NCBI GenBank assembly: GCA_002212725.1
Contig: MTCR01000140.1
Span: forward strand, 1-53,094
Direction: 5' to 3'
Length of the DNA stretch: 53,094 nucleotides
DNA from: Sphingobacteriales bacterium TSM_CSM
GTDB taxonomy: Bacteria; Bacteroidota; Bacteroidia; Chitinophagales; UBA2359
Shown here in pieces: positions 40,934-47,704 of this stretch. The notes beneath the pieces are model-generated. The model was not told the origin of the DNA. It was given only the letters and a program-made list of their open reading frames with translations, and made no database searches. Numbering within the stretch: position 1 is the stretch's first letter; every line of letters begins with the position of its first letter. Position numbers and translations under genes: made by a program.

Positions 40934-42688
40934 TTAAAAATCGCAGCTAACATTGCCGGTAATTTGGGTGTAGGAGTCGCCATCTTCATCGGTAAATTCA
41001 TCGGCAAAAAATTCATTGGCAGTTTGCGAGCCGGGTTTCAGCCGGTCGAGGTAAATAATGCGGCAGAAATAATCAATTCCGTTTTTATTGTAGCGCATTT
41101 TTCTGCCCTCTCTCATGCTTAAAAAATCATCGCCGCTGTCGTCGTCGTCGTTCAGCCAATACCAAATGAGCATAATTGCGCCTTGCTGTTGTTCGGGTTT
41201 TAGTCTGAGGGTAACTTTACCTTTAGGTTTGTAACCGCTATCATCTGAGCTGAGGTGGTTGGGTTTATCTATAGACATGAGGCGGTCGCCGCCCATTACG
41301 GAATATATTTCCTTTCGGTTACGGTCAAATATCTGTGTCCATATTTGTCCGTAGGGTTCCCAATCAGAATCGCTGCCTCTGTTTAAAGAGGTAAGTTCTA
41401 CGGTGTAAGTGATGTCGGGCGCCGGAGTTTCGGGCTGTGGTTTGGGTGTGCAGCTTCGGGTAGCAAAAAAGTCGGTAGCACTTTGCGACATGACCACGCC
41501 GCCCTGCAGGTTTCGGAAACTGTATTTAATGGGTTGTGCCGAAGCATAGGTGCCGGTTTTAAAAATACCCTGAATAACGTTGATGAGTTCGGTTTTGTTA
41601 AAAGCCGGGTAAACTCCCTGAAGCGGCCCCCCAACGATGTACATTTTAATAGTAGTTTGCTGCCCCAGCGTTTTCATGTAGGAATCTAACTCTACACTAC
41701 CCCCGGCAACCAAACCACTATAAGAGGCATCAAACTGATGAGCTGTTTCGCGGCTGTTGATAGTGGTTTCTATACTGGCCAACACGCGCACGCCATAAGT
41801 AACAGAACCTATATACATCATATCGGGGGTGGCTATGGAGGCATCGTTAAAAAAGCCGCCATCGGGTTTTTGGGTATCAATGGTATACAGTTCCTGTGTA
41901 CAATCAATGAGGAAGTATTTTTTCTGTTCGGAGGTATTAAAATTAAACAGGTAAGAAGCGGCAAAGCCAAAACCGTATCCCGAAGCACCTATTTTTAGGC
42001 TGGCATCTGCCTGGCTAAACACTTCTACCGTTTTCATTTTAAAAGCACCGTTTGCCATAGATGCAGGTACTGTGGTAAAACGGTTGGTAAGGCTGTTTAT
42101 GCCATCTCTTATGGTATAGGCATTGGGGTTTTCAATGGTAATGTAAGATTGTCCGCTAAGGCTTCGGGCAGGAGTAGAAAGGACTATGGGATTTCGGGCA
42201 TTGTTTTCTGCTAACCAACTACCCGAAACGTAGTTTTCAAATTTGTAAATAGCACCGGGATAAATATTGGCAGATTGGTCGAGGTTATCTACTGTAAGAT
42301 AATCATCATTGCTAAGAGAAATTTTTATTTCTTTGGTAATGCAATCCCAGTCATTATCTGAGCCGCCGTCCTGTTGGTTGCGTTCCTGCACGTTTACCTT
42401 ACTGCTTGGGGCATTGGTATTTAAGGGTACGGTAGCGCCATCATGAATTTTAAATGTGCTGGTTACTTTAGTACCGTCTTTCATGTTCCAGGAGTAGGTG
42501 TATTTACCGGTTAAATTCACTGGGAGTGGCATAACCATACTGCGTCTGTTATTGTCCATTCTTTCGGTTAAACTGTCGGCAGAGGTTGTATTAATTTCTG
42601 TTCTCTGCATGATAATAGTGCGTTGCGCCTGTGCAGAAAGATGAAACAAAAGGAAAAACGAAACGAAAAAAAATAATTTGGTTTTCAT
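40934..42688 (-). CDS. Cholesterol-dependent-cytolysin-like pore-forming protein with non-canonical C-terminal domain
   Basis: 584 residues with a signal peptide (FFFVSFFLLFHLSAQAQ). Residues ~95-413 follow the thiol-activated cytolysin fold order: VNVQERN (like VVERQKR of perfringolysin), YPGAIYKF at 143 (YPGAL), ITIENPNAYTIRDGINSLTN, KKYFLIDCTQELYTIDTQKP, MMYIGSVTYGVRVLASIETT at 291 (VSNVAYGRTIYVKLETT), the hinge Gly pair IVGGPLQG at 351 (VLGGDAQ) and AQPIKYSFRN. Members oligomerise into rings and insert beta-hairpins into membranes. The Trp-rich undecapeptide and cholesterol-binding domain 4 are absent. A Pro linker (414-424) leads instead to a ~160-residue domain with acidic loops (RGSDSDWEPYGQIW, NDDDDSGDDF, DEFTDEDGDSY), possibly a calcium- or lipid-binding beta-sandwich. 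The target is unknown. Confidence 0.85.
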   Translation of the reverse strand: MKTKLFFFVSFFLLFHLSAQAQRTIIMQRTEINTTSADSLTERMDNNRRSMVMPLPVNLTGKYTYSWNMKDGTKVTSTFKIHDGATVPLNTNAPSSKVNVQERNQQDGGSDNDWDCITKEIKISLSNDDYLTVDNLDQSANIYPGAIYKFENYVSGSWLAENNARNPIVLSTPARSLSGQSYITIENPNAYTIRDGINSLTNRFTTVPASMANGAFKMKTVEVFSQADASLKIGASGYGFGFAASYLFNFNTSEQKKYFLIDCTQELYTIDTQKPDGGFFNDASIATPDMMYIGSVTYGVRVLASIETTINSRETAHQFDASYSGLVAGGSVELDSYMKTLGQQTTIKMYIVGGPLQGVYPAFNKTELINVIQGIFKTGTYASAQPIKYSFRNLQGGVVMSQSATDFFATRSCTPKPQPETPAPDITYTVELTSLNRGSDSDWEPYGQIWTQIFDRNRKEIYSVMGGDRLMSIDKPNHLSSDDSGYKPKGKVTLRLKPEQQQGAIMLIWYWLNDDDDSGDDFLSMREGRKMRYNKNGIDYFCRIIYLDRLKPGSQTANEFFADEFTDEDGDSYTQITGNVSCDF

Positions 42689-42738
42689 GTAATGTGTGTT
42701 TTTAAGGTATATTAAGTTATTATTTTTGTTACAAGAGT

Positions 42739-43482
42739 TTAATCTGTGGGGTTTAGTTCTAAATCGTTGCCAAAGCCGGGCGAGTTTTTGTAGTAGTTTT
42801 TAATTTGCCACCACCAGCCATCTTGGCAGGTATTGCGCAAATCAAAATTATAAACCTTAGCTTCCTCTTGTTGCAGCTGCACCGGTCTCCAGCCATTTAG
42901 GGCAACATCATCTGCTTGGCAAACTTTTGTGGCAAACAAAAAGCGGCAGGTTTGAGGTGCTTGCAGTTCTACCTGTATAAATTTTACGCCTTGTGTGGTA
43001 AAATTGTAGCGCATACGGGCTTTAATTTGCGTTCCCTGGTCAACTGTCCAATCGCTCCAGTTGGTTAAGATATTAAAATTGGCTACCTGCCACCACCAGC
43101 CATTGTTGCAGGCATCTGTTGTTTCGAAATGCAGTACCTGTGGCGTGTTGGGCAACAGCGTAATGGTTTGCCAGCCGTTTATGGTGCGGTTTTCGTTGCA
43201 GGTAGAGGCGGTAAAGTTGCCTGTGGCGTGTTTGGCGCTTATTACTTCCATGTCAAGTTTTTGGGTATTGCCAATAATGTAATGTCTTTCGCGCACTTTA
43301 AGGCCGGGTAAATCGGGCGTTTCCATATACCCCGACCAATCGGGAACAATTTTTACAGCAGCTACTTCGGCACGGTTCATATTGGTGGTGGTTTTCAGCA
43401 TACTGGCTCTGCTCATTTGTGCCGAAATAGTGTTTACCACAAACAAAAGGAGGCAGATAAATACAAACAATTTTTTTTGCAT
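42739..43482 (-). CDS. Secreted Trp/Cys-rich protein with duplicated GWWWQ module
   Basis: 247 residues with a signal peptide (VFICLLLFVVNTISAQ). The mature chain carries two related ~60-80-residue modules, each reading C...(I/L)NGW..(I/V).L, then DACNNGWWWQVANF in the first and NTCQDGWWWQIKNYY in the second. Paired Cys residues suggest one or two disulphides per module, and the triple Trp suggests a carbohydrate- or membrane-binding face. No known family is recognised. It starts 50 bp upstream of the CDC-like gene on the same strand, so the two are probably co-transcribed; it could be a receptor-binding partner, chaperone or antidote of the pore-former. That is inference only. Confidence 0.78.
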   Translation of the reverse strand: MQKKLFVFICLLLFVVNTISAQMSRASMLKTTTNMNRAEVAAVKIVPDWSGYMETPDLPGLKVRERHYIIGNTQKLDMEVISAKHATGNFTASTCNENRTINGWQTITLLPNTPQVLHFETTDACNNGWWWQVANFNILTNWSDWTVDQGTQIKARMRYNFTTQGVKFIQVELQAPQTCRFLFATKVCQADDVALNGWRPVQLQQEEAKVYNFDLRNTCQDGWWWQIKNYYKNSPGFGNDLELNPTD

Positions 43483-43571
43483 GGTAATTAAAATTTTAGG
43501 TGTTTTGTAAACAGTAATTTTTGATTTTTTGGTTTTAAGTTTCGGGCAAGAATAATATCAATTGCAAGTGT

Positions 43572-43952
43572 TTATTTTATTGTTCCGGCATACACAATTT
43601 GGTTGGCATAAATTACCGGTTCGGGTATATTTGTGTTGCTTTGGTCTTTATTTTCAATACCTAAACTGCCGGTTTGGGTAACGGTGATGTAGGAATTGTA
43701 ACCCAAAATTATGCTGGCTACGGTGCCTGCGTTGTTGGTTATAACCGGATAATGAAAAGTAGTGGTAGCCGTGTTGGGTATTACCACATTGTCCCATTCA
43801 TCGGGTACGTGGTGTAAAGACCAGTTTGCGGCAAAGTTCCAGTCATTTTCATGGCCGGGAAACCCGCCAATCCACGTGTTTTGTGCCTGAACTGCGAGCG
43901 ACGAAAACAAAATAAAGCAAACAGAAAGCTGGAGAATGCGTAATGATTTCAT
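43572..43952 (-). CDS. Small secreted beta-solenoid-like protein
   Basis: 126 residues from MKSLRILQLSVCFILFSSLA, a signal peptide; the frame is open 37 codons further but that part is not signal-like. The mature part opens TWIGGFPGHENDWNFAANWS, then VPDEWDNVVIPNTATTTFHYPV and repeated short strands (GTVASIILGYNSYITVTQTG). This W.GG...WN...NWS..VP...D(N/D)V.IP start is widespread at the beginning of large Bacteroidota surface beta-helix proteins, which here is the whole protein, ending just after the first coils without a T9SS domain. It is the first gene of the minus-strand secreted cluster. Confidence 0.75.
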   Translation of the reverse strand: MKSLRILQLSVCFILFSSLAVQAQNTWIGGFPGHENDWNFAANWSLHHVPDEWDNVVIPNTATTTFHYPVITNNAGTVASIILGYNSYITVTQTGSLGIENKDQSNTNIPEPVIYANQIVYAGTIK

Positions 43953-44126
43953 GATAAACAGAATTAGGGTGTGATTAAATAAATTCAGTAAGCTGGTGAA
44001 CCCGTTTTTTGTGTGTCTCTTGGGCGCTGATGCAAAAGTGCAGGCTTCTAAACTGCCTTGCAAAGAAAAAAAAAGCAGAAATTATCGTCAAACGCCCCTG
44101 TTTTATCAAAAAAACCGGCTGAAATG

Positions 44127-44429
44127 CTTGTAAATTCAAACACTTAATAGTATGTTTGCATGTTACCGGTGAACTCAAATTAATTTATGCAACACACAAA
44201 ATTTATTTCGCTGCTACAAACTTTCAGCAAAGAAGAGCTGAAACGTTTCGATGATTTCATAAAATCGCCCTATTTTAATAAGTTGGAGGCGCCGGTAAAA
44301 CTCTACAAAACCTTGTTGCCTCAACACCCCAATTTTGATGACCTGAAATGGGACAAGCTATTTAAAAAAGCGTTTCCCGATAAACCGGCTTTCAGTGAAA
44401 CTTATCTGCGCAATGTTTTATCGGATTTA
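44127..44429 (+). repeat. 303-bp direct repeat, copy B (promoter core plus first 81 codons)
   Basis: Partner of 36759-37061, same orientation. Together they bracket the five-gene secreted cluster and the body of paralogue A. Confidence 0.9.
44128..44158 (+). promoter_or_regulatory. Promoter of paralogue B
   Basis: TTG (44128-44130), 20 nt, TATGTTTG (44151-44158) is a full consensus match, 28 bp before the ATG, and differs from the paralogue A core at a single base. Confidence 0.7.
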
Positions 44430-45623
44430 AATGCGCTTGCCGAAGATTTTTTAGGAAACCAATTACACTATGAATCACCTATGACATTGGGTAATGCAGT
44501 ATGGATGCTGATAGAAAAAAAGCAATATAAATCCGCCGAAGATAAATTGGTAAAAATGAAAAATTCCATTGAAACCAATAATATAAATTACCCAAGCCGC
44601 AATACTCAAAAACGATATTATTACATGCTAAAAATGAGGCTTCATGACCGGCAGGAGCAACGAGCGGAATACAGCAAAACCCAACAACAGTTGGCGGAAG
44701 AGTTAAAAAATCACCTCATTGTAGAAGCCGAAAGCCTTTATTTTGAAATGAGCAATGACAACGAAGTTTACTACCAATATCCATACGAGTATGATTTTTA
44801 TAAAAGATTTGTTGCTATTGTACAACCACAAGACCTTGCCGGCGATAACGTTTTAACCATATTTCATTACCGGTTACTATTACAAACTGCAAAAACCTGG
44901 GATGCCTGGCAAAATTTGTATGAATACCTGCAAGAAAATAAAAAACAAATACCCGATTTGTTGCTTTTTTTAGGCAAACAGGCGCTTACCAATCATTTAG
45001 CCCACCGAAGCAGAATAGAAACCTTGCCTGATGAGGTAATTGCCAAAGGTTTTCTGTTGTATGAAGAAATGATAGCGCTTCGGCTGAAAAACGGACATGC
45101 CGTTACCGGAAGTTTGTTTGAAAATATTATTCTATATGGTTATGCCTTGTATGGTACTGAGTGGAGTCTTCAGTACATTGAACAGAACAAAGAAAAACTG
45201 CCTGAAAACATTCGTACAGGATTATGTGCTTATTGCATGGCAAGATTATATTTTTCAGATGCCAACTATACCGAAGCCATTGCAGTTTTGGCAAATATTG
45301 AGCCATTTTACGATAACTACTATTTTGCGGTAAAATCTTTATTAATACAATGTTATTATGAAATAAACAGCTACGATGTTTTTATGGGCACCGTAGATAC
45401 ATTTAAAAAAACCTTGGCAAACCATCCCGAGTTGGCCCAAAAGCACCAAACAGCTCATACAAATTTTGCTGCCCTCATGCTAAAACTCTATCGGTTGCGC
45501 AATAAATACAGCCACCAAACAGCAGCAGAAATACAACGCCTTTTGCAGCATACTGATATTGCATTTTTCAACAAATCATGGATAGAGAAAAAATTTCAGG
45601 AACTTATAAAGGTAGGTGTATAG
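44187..45623 (+). CDS. Paralogue B of a two-member family: conserved N-terminal module with diverged helical-repeat body
   Basis: 478 residues, cytoplasmic by sequence. Residues 1-81 differ from paralogue A only at positions 3 (His for Asn) and 47 (His for Tyr). Beyond this the body is a diverged all-helical TPR-like chain (RLHDRQEQRAEYSKTQQQLA, LYGTEWSLQYIEQNKEKLPE, ARLYFSDANYTEAIAVLANI) of similar length, related to A only at scattered motifs such as LYG(F/T)(D/E)W and CYYE. The function is not recognised. The contrast between a near-identical head and a diverged body is unlike ordinary duplication and suggests gene conversion or modular exchange of the 5' part. Confidence 0.8.
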   Translation: MQHTKFISLLQTFSKEELKRFDDFIKSPYFNKLEAPVKLYKTLLPQHPNFDDLKWDKLFKKAFPDKPAFSETYLRNVLSDLNALAEDFLGNQLHYESPMTLGNAVWMLIEKKQYKSAEDKLVKMKNSIETNNINYPSRNTQKRYYYMLKMRLHDRQEQRAEYSKTQQQLAEELKNHLIVEAESLYFEMSNDNEVYYQYPYEYDFYKRFVAIVQPQDLAGDNVLTIFHYRLLLQTAKTWDAWQNLYEYLQENKKQIPDLLLFLGKQALTNHLAHRSRIETLPDEVIAKGFLLYEEMIALRLKNGHAVTGSLFENIILYGYALYGTEWSLQYIEQNKEKLPENIRTGLCAYCMARLYFSDANYTEAIAVLANIEPFYDNYYFAVKSLLIQCYYEINSYDVFMGTVDTFKKTLANHPELAQKHQTAHTNFAALMLKLYRLRNKYSHQTAAEIQRLLQHTDIAFFNKSWIEKKFQELIKVGV

Positions 45624-45765
45624 GTTGTTAAATTGATTGGGGCGAAGGTTTAAGAATGGAAAACTTTTTCATTGGTTTTTTGGGTAACAATGGTACAAAT
45701 ACATCGTGTGCAACCTTAGCGTAAGCAAAACAATAACACACTTTGTTGGGTATAGACTTGTGTTT

Positions 45766-46266
45766 TTATTCAGTCCAAAACTGAACATCTTCCCCCTTTT
45801 CTCTTGCCTCTCTCACAATTTTTTGATATTCTTCCGGTATAGATGATAAATGAACAAAAAAACCATTTACCATTACCATATTATAAAATGGGTTATTTTC
45901 TTTCCTGCTTTTTGTCATAAACTCCAAACTACTCCATCTGTCCATTTTAAACATATTTCTAATTTCTAATGCTCTGTTTCCGACAGTTGACTTTTTGGTG
46001 CTGAAGTATTCGTTCAGTTCGTCAAAGGTAATATACGGTTCAAAAGACTTATCGTATAAAAAATTAACATGCCCAATTGCATGAATAATGCCGGCCGCCC
46101 ATACTGCTTCTATTCCTTTGAGTAATGGGCTTGGTCTTTTCCTGCTTAATTTGCCAATTACTTTTTCGGCAATTTCAAGGTATTCTTTATCCAATTTTTG
46201 GTTGCAAAAACTTGTTACCAATGCTGTAATTTTACTCACTTTGTCTTTCAACTCTTCTTTTGACAT
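45766..46266 (-). CDS. DUF6398-domain protein
   Basis: 166 residues, mostly helical, with no signal or membrane segment. The core ITALVTSFCNQKLDKEYLEI, then GKLSRKRPSPLLKGIEAVWA, AGIIHAIGHVNFLYDKSFEP and STKKSTVGNRALEIRNMFKM is the pattern of DUF6398, which ends in a predicted helix-turn-helix-like stretch. No function is known. The gene is AT-richer than its surroundings. It lies 48 bp upstream of the end of the YcaQ-like gene, but on the same strand and transcribed away from it. Confidence 0.82.
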   Translation of the reverse strand: MSKEELKDKVSKITALVTSFCNQKLDKEYLEIAEKVIGKLSRKRPSPLLKGIEAVWAAGIIHAIGHVNFLYDKSFEPYITFDELNEYFSTKKSTVGNRALEIRNMFKMDRWSSLEFMTKSRKENNPFYNMVMVNGFFVHLSSIPEEYQKIVREAREKGEDVQFWTE

Positions 46267-46314
46267 GGTTTTTTAATTTATTATTGTTTAAAATGTCATG
46301 TTGTCAATCTTATT

Positions 46315-47472
46315 TCAATAAATTGGCAAAAATACCACTTTACCACACCCGCAAAACCGTGCAAAATCAAGCAGTTTTTGTTCCAGAGCGGGCTGCCACT
46401 CGGCGGCAGGGGGTAAATTGCTTTCGGGAAACCATTTTTTTACGTAAAAAATGCCGGTTTTGCGGTCGGCCTTGGGGTCAAGGCGGCCAATAAAGCGGTT
46501 GTTCCAAAGTACAGGCAGGCAATAGTAGCCGTACTTCCGTTTTGCTTCGGGTATATAACATTCCATCTGATAATCAAAATTAAAGAGCCGCAGTAACCTT
46601 TTTCGCTGTATTACCAAATTATCAAACGGCGATAAAATATGTAAACCCGTTGTTGCTGTTGTTGCATCGGGCATATTTAAAACCGTTGCAACCGTTGTAG
46701 CCAAAGCATACCAGGTTTCTTTTTCCATGTTGTGCAGTTGCAAGGTTATTACCTCCCCGTTTTCCAACATTTGATGCAATGCCTGCTGTACTGCCTTTTT
46801 ACAATGTGGCCGAAGGTAGTATAATTCGGGTTCGGTTGCCAGCCCATGCTGATTAAGGGTGGTTTTTATTAAATGCCACCCAAGTTCAATGTCCGATGGC
46901 ATGGTAACATCAACCCAATGGGGCAAAACCCGCTCACTCAAATCATATACCTTCTGAAACCCCTTTCGGGCGCATACCATCAGGCGGCCTTCCATAAACA
47001 GTTGTTCCAGGGCGCGTTTGGCCTCTTTCCACTCCCACATGCCGCGCTTGCCGGTTTGCTTTTCTTCAAAATCTTTGCTTTGCAGCGCCCCTTCGGCGGT
47101 AATGCGTTCCAGCACGTGCTGCTGCATGGTTTTGTTTTGCTCAAACCAGTGCGATTTGCCCGAAGCATAACGCATTTTTACGGGCAAGGTATAGCGGTAA
47201 TGGCTCGTGGGCAAATAGGAAGCGGCATGACTCCAATACTCAAAAATAGTTTTGTCTTCCGATAGCAGCACATGCAGGTGGTTTTCTTCGTACCCCTGCG
47301 TTCTTGACCAAATGGTGTGGTGGTGCGCACGGGCAGCCACTGCCAGGGTATCAATCTGCACATATCCCAAATGCTCTGTTACCTGCAAAGCGCCGGCTTT
47401 ACCAACGGGCGGTTGCCTGTTCAGCAAACCCTGGGCATACAGAGCCAAACGCCGGGCTTCTTCTTTGCTCAT
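46315..47472 (-). CDS. YcaQ/AlkX-type winged-helix DNA glycosylase
   Basis: 385 residues from the chosen start (MSKEEARRLALYAQGL). In-frame ATGs at 47496 and 47610 exist, but a full promoter match (TTG-N20-TATTTTTG) lies at 47533-47503, so 47472 gives a sensible leader. This is the HTH_42/YcaQ family, tandem winged-helix glycosylases that unhook DNA interstrand crosslinks. The catalytic QxD motif is at GYVQIDTLAVAARAHHHTIW (Gln39, Asp41). Other family marks are EYWSHAASYLP, LSPFDNLVIQRKRLLRLFNF and YYCLPVLWNNRFIGRLDPKA. Substrate range cannot be told from sequence. Confidence 0.9.
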   Translation of the reverse strand: MSKEEARRLALYAQGLLNRQPPVGKAGALQVTEHLGYVQIDTLAVAARAHHHTIWSRTQGYEENHLHVLLSEDKTIFEYWSHAASYLPTSHYRYTLPVKMRYASGKSHWFEQNKTMQQHVLERITAEGALQSKDFEEKQTGKRGMWEWKEAKRALEQLFMEGRLMVCARKGFQKVYDLSERVLPHWVDVTMPSDIELGWHLIKTTLNQHGLATEPELYYLRPHCKKAVQQALHQMLENGEVITLQLHNMEKETWYALATTVATVLNMPDATTATTGLHILSPFDNLVIQRKRLLRLFNFDYQMECYIPEAKRKYGYYCLPVLWNNRFIGRLDPKADRKTGIFYVKKWFPESNLPPAAEWQPALEQKLLDFARFCGCGKVVFLPIY

Positions 47473-47502
47473 AACCTTGTTCCTGTGTGGTATCATGAGA
47501 TA

Positions 47503-47533
47503 CAAAAATAGAAGAAAAACCGCTTTTGCCCAA
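47503..47533 (-). promoter_or_regulatory. Bacteroidota-type promoter of the YcaQ-like gene
   Basis: On the minus strand TTG (47533-47531), 20 nt, TATTTTTG (47510-47503). It leaves a 30-bp distance to the ATG at 47472 but only 6 bp to the ATG at 47496, favouring the former. Confidence 0.6.
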
Positions 47534-47635
47534 AGTTTTTTATGCTTTTCGGAGTCTGTGGCTTTTTGCAAAGAACATTCAGCAGGAAATTTTTTGTAAA
47601 AAAACGGCACAATAGTTTTTTTACAAAAAAATTAC

Positions 47636-47643
47636 TAATTTTG
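47636..47643 (+). promoter_or_regulatory. -7 promoter element of the SprB-repeat gene
   Basis: TAATTTTG, followed by ACAAAAC, matches TAnnTTTG, 61 bp before the ATG at 47705. No TTG at the expected distance. Confidence 0.4.
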
Positions 47644-47704
47644 ACAAAACTATGACAAAAATTGCGCCCTACAAACTCCATTCAACTAAATTAAACAAAT
47701 TAAC

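Noticed and set aside
40934-41450. Canonical CDC undecapeptide or Thr-Leu cholesterol motif in the cytolysin-like protein
   Set aside because: No ECTGLAWEWWR-like stretch exists; the C-terminal 160 residues have a different pattern, so cholesterol binding is not claimed.
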